Positions 21,767 through 32,406 of a stretch of DNA of 64,000 bases are shown one piece after another. The stretch spans positions 17,254,637 through 17,318,636 of the forward strand of contig CM026425.1 of the NCBI GenBank assembly GCA_014871385.1. The letters are read 5' to 3'. The notes under the pieces were generated by a model. The model made no database searches, had not been told where the DNA came from, and saw nothing but the letters and a program-made list of their open reading frames with translations. Position 1 is the stretch's first letter, and each line of letters starts with the position of its first letter. The DNA comes from Ceratodon purpureus. Its lineage: Eukaryota; Streptophyta; Bryopsida; Pseudoditrichales; Ditrichaceae. The position numbers and the translations under genes are program-made.

Positions 21767-23599
21767 AAGGAAATGTGTTGTTTTTCACTTGCTAAATTTG
21801 AAAAAGGAATGAAACCGCGCCATGCACATGGGCTTTGTGAGTGCTGGTGAGTAGTTTTGGTCACAAGATAACAGAATCATAAGTATAATATTCAGCTACT
21901 GTTCACTATTCCCACGAAAGAGGGAATGAAAAATGACACATTTCCTAGTAGTGGGTTTCCTCTCATCCGGCCATGTTCTGCAGTCCATTATATTGAGATT
22001 GCCATCTATGCTCTACCAGTATTCTTTGATTTCAAGGGAAAGCAATCAACACATTGTGTACCTTGTGCAATAAAACTCATTTTTTTATCATTTATATTAA
22101 AGTCTTATTTTATTTGAAAAACAATAAATTTTATGACGATTTCTTCTAAGACTTCTACATTTAGGGGTTAAAGTTTGTTTTACTTTTATTGATGTATATT
22201 GGCTTGCTCTTGTGTGAATTGTACTTGGATATAAATTATGCAAAATAGAAGTGCTTATTGATTCAAGAAGGAATTCCGCCTTACATTGCGTGGGGCTGGC
22301 ATAGTATTCTTTGATTTTAAGGGAAAGCAATCAACACAATATGTGTTGAAAATTAGTACCTTGTGCTATAAGACTCAATTTTTCATAATTTATATTTAAG
22401 TCTTATTTTTATAAAAATATATATTTGATGATGATTTCAACCTTCTTTTACCTTAGTTTTATAATATATTATTAGTTACTGTCTGATGGTGCATTGAAAA
22501 TAAAGGTACAGGTCCAATTTGTTGATTTGAAAAAATTTAAATTTCATGTTTTTGATGTAGGAGGATGAAGAAGAAAAAGGGGGCATCAAATGGTTTGGAA
22601 AAAAAAAAAATTCAAGTGATGGAAGAATTGAAAAAGACATGTTTGAGGGGGATTTTATATGGAAGTTGCAGGCTGGTCTCAGGGGTACTCCTAGGGCGCT
22701 AGAGCACTGTGTTTTTGGGATGTGCATGTTTCCCTCATTGTTGGAACTCTTAATAAGCATTTTCATAGCTCAAGTTATGTCAGGAATCAAACCATTTATC
22801 TGCTAGTGCCTTTCCTTGTTACACATAGGGTTTGCAGGATCAAAGGGAAGAAAGAATTTTCTTGTGAAGAATGCGAAATTCAAGTCGAATGTAAAGAAAA
22901 ACTTATATTCCATCATGTCGAAGGGCATTTCCAAGGGTTTCAAATGATTACAGGAGGTGGTGATGATGATTTTGGAGGTCATGAACATGTTCAAAAGTCA
23001 GCCGAAGTATCGCCCTTCCGAAGTATCATCCTTGATACCCGGGAGTACCCGGGAGGTACCTGGGACTAATTGGATGAGGCGGGGCGGGTACCACCCAGAC
23101 CCGGCAGCAAAGGGACAAGGGGCCTCTGCTACCTAGTACCCAGCCCTGTCGGTAAGGAGGAGAAGAAAGGCAACGTTGAAGAAGCTCTCACTCTCCCTTT
23201 CCTCTCCTCCACCAACGCCATCGCCGGTTGTGTACTTTCCAGACCTGCATCGCCATAGCCGAGGTCGCCATATTGATTGCAACAGCCAGGGGAAGGGCAT
23301 CGTAATTCTCGTAATCAACATTTGCCCTTGCAATCGCCCCCTCACCTCGTGGACTCGGATTGATCGTGCACCTAGTCTCGGCATCGCCGATCGCGTGGGA
23401 GCAATCTCAGGGGCGAATTTAAGGCGACCGCGTTGCGAATTTGTTCGTCTTGTGGAGCAATTGGCAGATCGATCGCCTCGGACAGGGGTGTTCTAGAGTT
23501 GCACCAGCTGAACGAGGCCAGGGCATGACTACAGGGAGTTGAGAGACAGAGAGATCCAGTGGAGCCGCAGCTGGTTCAATCAATTTGAATGGGATTTGA
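21767..23599. other. Intergenic region with a local tandem duplication; leader of UBP26-like gene
   Basis: Between about 21,767 and 22,900 the sequence is AT-rich with a duplicated block. From about 22,980 it becomes GC-rich, probably the promoter and 5' UTR of the UBP26-like gene. A short frame near 22,850 has a C-x2-C-x12-H-x4-H spacing but nothing else to support a zinc finger. No other gene was seen. Confidence 0.5.
22015..22440 (+). repeat. Diverged direct duplication, two copies about 285 bases apart
   Basis: The first copy is at 22,019-22,145 and the second at about 22,305-22,435. Both read GTATTCTTTGATTT, then AAGGGAAAGCAATCAACACA, later TACCTTGTGC and AAGTCTTATTTT, and end with GATGATTTC-like sequence. 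The second has a short insertion (TATGTGTTGAAAATTAG). This is an old local duplication of non-coding sequence. Confidence 0.8.
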
Positions 23600-23614
23600 A
23601 TGGGTCGTGTAGAC

Positions 23615-26600
23615 ATGAGTAGATTGGATCGAAACCAGAATAACACGACCACGAATCAGCATGCCGCCATCCAGGGGTATGCAATCAACAATGCCTCGTA
23701 GATTACTCCTTTCCTTTTTTTCAATTCAGTTTTATTTTTACTGCGGAATCTTTTCAATTGCGGATCATTGTTAGGTTTTGGCTTGAAGCTGGATTATGCA
23801 GAATCTTGCCAAACTGGGGTTTCCTTTTCATTTTACTAACTTCTCTTCATCCTCGGGTGCCGTAGTTCTGGCAGTGTCCTTATTTTGTTGCTCTTGTTTC
23901 GAATTTTATTGCGGAATTGATGGATGAGCTAGAAGTCTCGGTGCGTAACTTAGGGTTGTTGCCATTTGAAGGTTACAAACAGTAGTAGCCCGCCTGTGAG
24001 CTGATTTTTAGCGTGTTTCGTCAGTATATTTCATGATCATTGAGGGTGATCAGACTACGGAAGCAAAATGGAGCTCTCTAATTAGGTCAAGCGAGTGGTG
24101 CCACCTTTTACAGGGTGTAACCTTGCGGCACTCTGTTCGGAAAATTTGTCTACTGACTTTTGCTGCAATTACAGACGGATTCATGCAAGTCACACCATCA
24201 CGAAAGATGATGTGGTGCAGCTTTACCACATCAACAAGAATCTGTGCCAGGGGTGCCGTGCGAACTCCAAGGACAATCCCAACTGTTTCTGTTGCCTTGT
24301 TCCGCCACCAAATGGCAATCGGAAGCAGGGCTTGTGGCAGAAGGTGGCAGACACCGTCACGGAGCTTGGACCTGACCCGGGCGAGGGCTTACGCTTGTCT
24401 CAAGACTCTCCCTCTGGACTCACCAACCTCGGAGCTACTGGTTATATAAATAGTGTTCTGCAATGCCTTTATATGACCAGGTAGATCTTAGTTCCTCACT
24501 TCTTGACTTTGTTTTATACATTCTTATAGTCGTTGGTGTTCCTGGTCACTCATATGTAGTCTAATACAATTTTACAGTCATCAATTTGTACCTTCAACGT
24601 GGGAGGCTGTAGACTGCTGTAATGGACAGCACACACAGATTCTATATTCGAAGATTAATGTTGTCAGGCATTTGGTCAGGTTATGCGTGCATTACATGCT
24701 AATTGAATAGGTGATCAACTGCTACAATGACGCTTTGAGCTGATGTTAGTGTGGCGTGAACAGAGCATTTAGGACTGGTGTGTTTGCAGCAGAGATGGAA
24801 TTGGTGAGATCTCATCCAGTGATTTACCAGCTTGGCTTGCTGTTTGCTCAGCTCCATTCTGGTAAGAGGATTGCAGTTGACTCCGCTCCATTTGCAAGCA
24901 CTCTGGAACTTGACAATGCCGTCCAGCAGGATGGTCAAGAGTTCATGAAGTTGTTGCTTTCTCTGCTTGAGAGGCTGCTGGGGATGTCTCAGAATATGCG
25001 CGCCCGGAATGTTGTACAGAATGTTTTTCGGGGAACTTATTCTTACGTGATCAGGTGAGCAATCATAATATCATTTTTATGTTAGACAATAGGCACATGC
25101 TGGACGCTGGGTTGGATCACCTTTATACCTGAATTTGGATTTGACATTTTCAAGGGCTCATAATGGAGAAACCTAGTATATCCTCTGTATGCATTACTGA
25201 CTGGCTGTACCTGATGCTACACCTTGTATTTGCGTCTCTTGCTGATGTCTGGTTTGAGAAATAAGTACAATGCACCACATTAAAACTCAGTGTCGGTTGG
25301 TTTTGGCTGTTCTACATGAAGGTGTTCTACGTGTGGACAATACTCGGCTCTTTCTAAGCGGCCGGTGGATTTTTATGAGCTGGAATTGAACGTCAAGGGC
25401 TTCACCAGCTTGGAGGAGAGCCTGAATGATTACCTCAGCGAGGAAATTTTGACAGGTGAAAACCAATGGATGTGTGAGAGCTGTCAAGTGCGTGTCGACG
25501 CTACTCATTGTACTAAGCTGCGATCGCTGCCACCAGTATTGAATTTTCAGCTCAAGCGTTTCGTTTTCAATATGAAGGTAAGGGACTGAGTTTTGTTTGT
25601 AATTTATTTATGTTCTGGGGTTCATCTTGTATTGATCTTCAAGAACTCAGTGAGACATCTTACATTTGTTTGTCTAATTCAGTACATATGGTCAAGCATC
25701 ACATTCTTGACTATTTAATGAACTTGCTATGCACAGACGTCAACAAAGAAGAAGGTGACTTCTAAGTTTAGCTTTCCTAGAACGATTGACATGGGTCCTC
25801 GCTTAAGCACTTCTGGCGAGGCTGGAAGGCGAGCTGTCTACGACTTGTATCGCATTCTTATTCACAAAGGAAGCATGGCCAACAGTGGGCATTACGTTGC
25901 ACATATTAAAGATGACCGCACTGAGGAGTGGTGGCAATTTGATGATGAACAAGTAACTAGCCTTGGTTCTCACCCCCTTGGAGAAGTCTCAGCTCAGGCC
26001 ACACCTTCTAAAGACGCTGCACAGGAAGGTGGGCACTTTCACCATATATTGCTGTATCCTTTTCTCTTTTGTGAGATCATCTCGTATTTCAAGGTAGGAA
26101 GGGGGTTCACATCTTGAAGTATGAGGCTTCTAATGTGTTGCAAAGTGCGCTTCGCAGATGTTGGTGTTAAGGAGCAACCCTCACAAGGCGGTAGTGGCGA
26201 AGCATCATCGAGTGCAGCGGATCCCAGCTCATCTCGGCCACAACCTGAAACTGAGATGCTGACTTCAGCAGATGCCTATATGTTGATGTACATTTGCAGA
26301 GATGAAGCTGACAATTACAAGCCAGAATGTCTTGCCGTTGACGATCCGGTGCCAATGGAGGTTGAGAGGGAGCGGGACAGTTCTGATCTACCTGAGCAGC
26401 TTCGTTTGGAAATTGAGCAGATGAACAACGACTTTGAAGGCATGTGCTGGGAATACACACGTCGGCGCGATGAAGAGCTTGCGAGGATTGCAGAGCGGAA
26501 GGAAGAAGTGCGGAGTATCTTGTCTCAAGTTCCTGCTAAATCACTGGAAGAGCCCTTCTATTGGATTTCGACGGAGTGGCTGCGATCCTGGGCAGACAGT

Positions 26601-27747
26601 TTCACACCTCCGTAAGTTTTTTTCTTTTAAGCGCTTGTTTCGTGCTCAAATTTAGTTAACCAATCATTGTAGCAGTTTAGGATGGTCAGTTATTGTATCA
26701 AAGGACCCGTCTCTTGGTGTTTGGGTGGTTTGCTAACTTGAGATATTGCACAACGAGAGTCTGACTTGAGAAAATTTGTGCTGCAGGGGTCCTATTGATA
26801 ACAGAGCTCTACTATGTCCCCATCAGAAAGTAGCCCCGAAGAGTTTGCCGGCAATGAAGCGGATATCGGCAATAGCGTGGATGCAGTTGGAAGCACTGGT
26901 GAGTGCTCGCTTCTATCGAACATCAATAGACCAATTGTTTATTCCATATTCCAGCATGTTATTCACTGTGTTTATTTTTGTCGAAATTGTTTATTCCATA
27001 TTCCAGCATGTTATTCACTGTGATTATCTTTCGCTGGATTGAATGCAGTACAATGGAGGGCCTGTCATTTCTGGAGAGGACTATTGCAGTGATTGTATTT
27101 TCGAGGATGCTGAGAGTCACATAGCTTGTCGGCGGAGGGTGACATTCGCATGGGGCCTTATTGAGCTCCTCCATAGCGTCCTAATCTATCCGCCACATGC
27201 CACACTTGAGGGTCCACCGCCTGATTCTTATCCGGATTGTCGCGAATATGCGTCGGATGTACTCTGCTCCTTGATCAAGGAGAATGGGGATTTCATCCAC
27301 CTTTTTGTGGGCGCCTTCTTTGATGTCTTTCTTGACCTTGTGGAGAATGAGCCTTCCAATATCTTACTCTCCAATTTGGAGATGATATTGGTTAGCTTTC
27401 TCTCCACAAGGAGTGGGATTGCATTCATTACAAGCCTAAGTGTTTCCCAACAACTTAGGCTTGGATTGATATATTTTAGGGGTTTTTCAAGGGAGTCCCA
27501 TGACAAACTCATAGCCGAGAATTTTCCGGCTACTCCAGCGCAAGTAGATCCCCCTCGGCTTGTGTCACACGCGACATTCAGCGACGCCGACCTAGCTATC
27601 AGTGTTCCATCAGGAGAGGCTGATGAAGCTATGGTACCTGCTTCCGGCAATCTTGAGACCTTGGACAATAGGGTCGAATCTGAAAGGCCCAGCAAGCAGA
27701 GGAAGCTGATTGAGAAGCACGAGGAGGTTGAGGAGGATGAGGACTGA
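23615..27747 (+). CDS. UBP26: UBP26-like ubiquitin hydrolase with catalytic Cys replaced and altered C-terminus
   Basis: Exons: 23615-23676, 24175-24480, 24764-25054, 25322-25577, 25737-26028, 26158-26611, 26787-26898, 27049-27747. They give 823 residues in frame; an ATG at 23,600 would add five. UBP26 (USP48-type) removes ubiquitin from histone H2B in the nucleus. Visible: [18 protein letters not shown], the Cys box [27 protein letters not shown], zinc pairs CSTC and [15 protein letters not shown] (His box), [16 protein letters not shown], and a DUSP-like [19 protein letters not shown]. In active members the Cys box reads ATCY; here codon 110 at 24,440-24,442 is GGT (Gly), one base from TGT. 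Homology ends near residue 613 (about 27,118). The last 210 residues are unrelated, so further DUSP domains and the ubiquitin-like end of the roughly 1,070-residue family are absent. Probably catalytically dead. Confidence 0.85.
27118..27747 (+). other. Unrelated C-terminal extension of the UBP26-like gene
   Basis: About 209 residues of exon 8 follow the last UBP26-like residues ([15 protein letters not shown]). The segment begins [20 protein letters not shown], contains hydrophobic helical stretches ([17 protein letters not shown] and [18 protein letters not shown]), and ends in an acidic tail [11 protein letters not shown] after a basic SKQRKL. I do not recognise the family. GC-rich codon use and a long open frame suggest real coding sequence of other origin, joined to the truncated UBP26 exon. 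Confidence 0.55.
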
Positions 27748-28002
27748 GAGATAGCAGTAATGTACAGTTGAGGATTGAGAGATAGAGGGATGGGTGAGAG
27801 ATTTATTTGTAGATAGATGTACTTAGCTAAAGATTTGATCATATTAATTGTCATTTTCACAAACTCTACTTAGTTTACGCTTCACAGTTACGAAAGTTGT
27901 AACTTGTTCTTACTTGATCAATGACACTTCAATTCAGCATAATTTATCTGAAAATTTCACTTCAAGGACAGTGGGGAAATGAAACCTGCAGTAAGCAGCG
28001 CA

Positions 28003-28501
28003 TCAATTACTGTAAAGCAGGGCATTGTCCACAGAGCTCCCCTGGAGTGCTTCGGTGTTACACATAATCGCCTGCAACCATGTCAGGTCCATGTCACAAC
28101 CTACACCACTCACAAGCAACATAAACCCTAACTACTTGAGAAGTTTCCTGGAGTACCGTATTGATGCAATGACATTCTCCACATTTCATGTAGATACAAA
28201 GCAACTAACCTCCTTGAATCTTGCGTTCCGGAAATCACTATTCCCTTTCCTGAGAAACTCAGCTGATGCATCATCCTCAGGAGGGGCCTCTCCTTCTCCA
28301 TTCCAACTCTGCAAACACCACAAACTCAAAACGGTTACCTCCAATAGACCAGGAATAACCTCCAGCATTACAAAATGAACACCCTAATTCCATGCTCATA
28401 TTCCACAACTCCACAGCTTCGCACCCAAATTTCTAAAACTGGGTAAGGTTGTAAACTAAGCCTACACTAAGATCCTCCACATCTTCCAGATCACTTTCCA
28501 T
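28003..28501 (-). pseudogene. TPR-protein gene fragment, three exons, truncated
   Basis: Minus-strand exons 28466-28501, 28210-28308 and 28003-28071 splice in phase to a 67-residue peptide. It starts MESDLEDVEDLS, continues SWNGEGEAPPEDDASAEFLR and KGNSDFRNARFKE, and ends AIMCNTEALQGSSVDNALLYSN then a stop. The pattern AEFLRKGNSDFRNARFKEA(I) resembles the first tetratricopeptide helix pair of co-chaperone-type TPR proteins (TTC1/TTC4/SGT-like); the family then expects LYSNRAA, but here a stop follows LYSN. The donors (GTAGGC, GTTAGT) and acceptors (TTTGCAG, GTTGCAG) look normal. A full protein would need several more helices, so this is a 5' gene fragment, possibly still spliced. Confidence 0.55.
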
Positions 28502-28835
28502 TGTCGAACACTGTGACTGATCCTGTGATAACCCTGAATATCATCACACAAGTTATACAAACTGATCAGGCCATAAATGAACAATAGCTTCAAATATCTT
28601 GAGAAGCATGAATTAAGGCCATTGTTAACTTCAATTGTCCTCAAAACCCTGGACGAAGCTCTTGATTAATTCACCATTACAGCACTTAAAAGATCATCGA
28701 GAAAATCTTTAGACACTTGAAAATATCCGAATCAAAACGACCAGTAAATTCCGTATTCAGATGCACACCATTACCATCCCTTCAAATCAAACAAAACTTA
28801 CAGCTTACAAAAAGATCGACCTAGAGAAAAATTAC

Positions 28836-28971
28836 CAATCAAACGATCATTTGATTCGTCTGAATCAAAAATAGCACACTGGCAAAAGTCTTCATTGAGA
28901 CGAGCGACATCGTGATGTGTCTCAATTTTACGGCTCATGTCGTAACTGAAGATTGCGCAGGTGCACACATG
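28836..28971 (-). pseudogene. Oil-body-associated protein (DUF1264) single-exon fragment
   Basis: Read on the minus strand, this 136-base exon encodes HVCTCAIFSYDMSRKIETHH, then DVARLNEDFCQCAIFDSDES, then NDRLIG. This is the core of plant OBAP/DUF1264 proteins (HxC-FxxYSxD-RQxExHH-xRLNxDFxQCxxYDS), which associate with seed oil bodies. It is preceded by GGGACAG and followed by a GTAATT donor. The next expected block (EYI...LWHSH) and the N-terminal block were not found on this strand nearby. It is therefore a captured internal exon, not a gene. Confidence 0.65.
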
Positions 28972-29439
28972 CTGTCCCATTTCCCAGCACCATCAAAAGG
29001 ATCAGCACAAAAAAGCACCCTTTCTCCTCTCGCAACGCTTCACATAATGTTAGACCGTGAAAGTACAAACAAGAATGCTGCATTCAACACGTCAAATACC
29101 ATTCTTCCAGATCCCTCTTAAGCTAGCTACCTGTCCCCCAAACCTTAATCCACAAATCAAAGACGCTGCATTCCCAAACAAGCAAGGTTCAACCAACGAG
29201 TGATATGCACAGCTCCTTTTAATGATTCAAAAACACTGCATAGATCAGTCCAAGAAACAAACCCAAATCCAGCATCCCCGAGCTCCATACAGAAATGTGT
29301 ATAGATCTTCCGAATGAAAACAAAACCTCTCTGATACAACAACATCACGACAGAGTGGACTTAACCCTAGGAGCCCTACATGTTTGCAATCTTGTAATCC
29401 ATCGAGTTGATTGACGGAGAAAGCAGAGTCTCCGTGTAA

Positions 29440-29856
29440 TTAATCATACTGCGTCGAACTCAAGAAGGGCTTGAATGAGTGGAAGTGCAGTGAGGCGATC
29501 CACCACAGATAAATTCCTGCCACCAAAAACACCACCCTCTCCATTGATATTACACAATCACATGGCCACAACGAAACTCTCAATCATCAAATCCAATCCA
29601 GAAAAGCATGCAGAAGTTTCAGGATAGAGAAGTCACCTGAAATACGGCGAAGTGCACAAGAAGGAACCAAGCGGAGTGGGAAGCCGTGGAAGTCATTGAA
29701 CACCGGAGCCTCCACTTGGATCCCCTCCGGCGAGAAAAACGAGCTCATCGTCCAGTCCGTGAACGGCCATACCTGCCAACCAAACCAATTCTCAAAAACT
29801 CTACCAATCATTCCAACGAGCCAGAAACCAAGACATACAGACCCCACCATAGCCAT
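29440..29856 (-). CDS. Hypothetical two-exon small protein, unidentified
   Basis: Minus-strand exons 29637-29856 and 29440-29516 join in phase to 98 residues. The N-terminus is hydrophobic (MAMVGSVCLGFWLVGMIG), the middle has GWQVWPFTDWTMSSFFSPEG and FHGFPLRLVPSCALRRIS, and the second exon adds GIYLWWIASLHFHSFKPFLS before a stop. Donor GTGACT and acceptor GTGGCAG look usable. I do not recognise a family, and phase agreement has a one-in-three chance of being accidental. It may be another captured fragment of the island. Confidence 0.25.
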
Positions 29857-30033
29857 GAGAATTCAGCAACGCGAATGAGAATAAGAAACTCGCCAGAGCC
29901 CTTGAGACCACCTTCGACGGGCCTCCCTTGCGCAGTGCGGAAGCCGGCGCTTCATGCATTGCCAGTAATTAGTCGACACTCTCCAAAATGTGAGCTACAC
30001 ACAACCAGCTCCAAAACCAAATCAGAACACAAA

Positions 30034-30092
30034 TACCGCTAGCTCAAAAACCGGATCTGCTCACAACTACCGCTAGCTCAAAAACCGGATCT
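30034..30092 (+). repeat. Short tandem duplication, 34-base period
   Basis: TACCGCTAGCTCAAAAACCG plus GATCT occurs at 30,034-30,058 and again exactly at 30,068-30,092, separated by GCTCACAAC. It lies about 110 bases left of the junction with the duplicated aldehyde oxidase segment. Confidence 0.9.
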
Positions 30093-30202
30093 AGACAACG
30101 GCCAAACACTGACAAGGGGCGACGGCACTGACGACGCCGAGCCCAAACGGCGTCTTGTGACCAGTAAACCCACGAATTCGTCTATTTCGGCCCTGGATTT
30201 AC

Positions 30203-32249
30203 ACCCTCGTTATGGAGGCGTCTCAAGGATTCTGCGGACTGGGTGGATCGTGAGCGCGAGGTTCAGGAGTTCAATGAGAAGAGCACTTGGATGAAACGTG
30301 GTCTTGCTATGATCCCGATCGTTTACGGTAACCTTAGCCAGAGTAAATCTGCTACGGTGTCCATATTTGCCGATGGCTCAATTGTGTTGGAAAGTCCAGG
30401 TGTAGAAATGGGTCAAGGATTGCACACCAAAGTTTGCCAAGCAGCGTCTTTTGCACTCAGCAAATTGTTTCCGAAGGTACAGTGTTCCATTCAATTCTAA
30501 GACTTGTACTCTATCAACAGCTCATATTTAAGTTCGTCCATCCTATTTGCAGCAGAAAGTTTTTCATTTTAACCATGAGAGAATCGTGGTTGCTAATCCA
30601 GGGCCGAGGAATCGACTTATCAAGATTCAGGATTGTTCAATCGGACACCATCAGTGTGGCTAATGGTGGGGTAACATCAAACAGCACGACTTCAGAAGGT
30701 TGTTGTGCAGCTGTCCAAGCTGCCTGCGAGACTTTGGTGGAGAGGCTCACTCCCTTATATCAACAGTTACAGGCTGCAGCACTTCATGGTGACGTCAGCT
30801 GGGAGAATCTGATTTCCAAGGTATGGCAATACTATATGGTTGGCTATATGTTAGTCGAAATGTGATCACCTAGAATGCTTAATTCAGGAATGATTGGAGA
30901 GTGGTCAAATTCTGGTTACGCATGAGATCAGAAAGATAGGTGTGCTGCTTGTACGTATGGTTCCAAGAACAGAGGCCAAATTTTAGATGGGGGGTCTGCA
31001 AGGTTGTATTCCAACACACGCTTCTCATCAAGAGCACAATCAGAGTTCTCAAAATCTTATGTGGTGCTGTGCAGGCAATTTATATGGTTGATCTGAAGGT
31101 TCATCATAGATACGCACCAAAACAATTCCACTACCTCAGTTATGCAGCTGCTGCCAGTGAAGTAAGTGTCTGTCACCGACGCAAAGAGTTTACATAGAAA
31201 TTGGAGGCATCTTTTATTGCTTGAATCCAAATCAATGTGAAAGGCTGTTATTCTTTGTTAGGTGTTGTGCCATTCAATAAATTACGCATATATATCTTGA
31301 ATTTCTTTGTTGTCTGCGATTCCAAAGGTGGAAGTAAACCTTCTGACTGGTGAGACTCAAATCTTGGCAACGGATCTAGTGTTTGATTGTGGCAAAAGCT
31401 TGAACCCGGCAGTTGATATCGGTCAGGTGAGTTACTATTGTGATACAGCAATATTTAGAAACAGTACTCGTCAGCATCAAATGTTTCATGCTTAAATAGT
31501 AACTCTGGCTCAATATTTTCAGAAGCCTTCTTCAAGAGCTTAGTCAGATTTTCAAGAGAAAACAAGAATTCTAAACACAGTACTTCATTCTCAGATTGAA
31601 GGCGCCTTTGTGCAAGGGATAGGATTTTACGTGACAGAAGGTGTTGAGACGGAGGATGGAAGGGAGCTGGCAGATGGGACTTGGGGTTACAAAGTTCCCA
31701 CCGTCGACACTATCCCCAAACGCTTCCACGTCGAGCTATTCAACAGCCCTGCTCTTCAGGAGCGTGTTCTTTCTTCCAAAGGTGAGATGTCACTGGTTTG
31801 GGTACCACGTTATTTGTACCATATAATCCAAGGCAGAATTCTATGATTGATAACAGAAGAACCTTCAGAATTGATCGACTTAAACGTAGAAGACACTTGG
31901 CAGGTCAGCAGATTTGATTTTTAGTTGAGCACGAGACAATGATCTTCCGCTGAAAATGTTTGTAAATATGTGAATTGCAGCCTCGGGAGAAGCTCCACTC
32001 CTGTTAGCAGGTTCGGTATATTCTGCCATTCGGAAGGCAATTCTCTCGGCGCGGAAGGAAAGAGCAAAGTGGGTAACTTCACATTCGAAACTCACTGATC
32101 AAGAGCCAATCCTCAACGATTTTATTCTTGATCCTCCTGCTTCAATGGACAGGATCAAGAAGCTCTGTGGATTTGATAACGTCGAGTCATACCTGGAGTC
32201 GATGAACCACAACGTCCAAAATACCAAGTCACATGCAGCTTCAGTGTAA
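30203..32249 (+). pseudogene. 5'-truncated duplicate of the aldehyde oxidase gene
   Basis: A copy of aldehyde oxidase exons 9 (part) to 14 at 30,203-30,476, 30,602-30,820, 31,075-31,161, 31,328-31,426, 31,595-31,781 and 31,981-32,249. The repeat runs to 32,406. Splice sites and reading frames are all preserved. Coding changes seen are few: one Asn to Asp in exon 9, and silent changes such as GAC to GAT and TTA to TTG. It retains the C-terminal molybdenum-domain half, including the GEAPLLL glutamate, but lacks the iron-sulphur and FAD domains and much of the molybdopterin domain. It cannot make a working oxidase. The near identity to the parent indicates a very recent duplication or ongoing gene conversion. 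Confidence 0.93.
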
Positions 32250-32406
32250 AATACAAGCAATCATAATTTCTGGATGTAGATATTGTTATAAGGACCTTCA
32301 ATTGACCTTCAATGTGCTCGACGATGGACTGCAAACATCTCCGGCCAGGCCTGAATAGATAAATTCTTGCCAAACAATTAATGATTACGTGGAACTGAAA
32401 ATCTGA

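Larger units (their letters stand above)
27748..30202. other. Island segment with minus-strand gene fragments
   Basis: This stretch is A/C-rich on the plus strand and, read on the minus strand, contains recognisable exon-sized pieces of unrelated genes: a TPR protein (28,003-28,501), a DUF1264 oil-body-associated protein (28,836-28,971) and an unidentified two-exon frame (29,440-29,856). All have plausible splice borders, but none forms a complete known gene. The right end carries a short tandem duplication at 30,034-30,092. Confidence 0.6.

Noticed and set aside
22851..22920. C-x2-C-x12-H-x4-H spacing suggesting a C2H2 zinc finger
   Set aside because: The frame is short and lacks the usual Phe/Leu core and neighbouring exons; it is probably chance.
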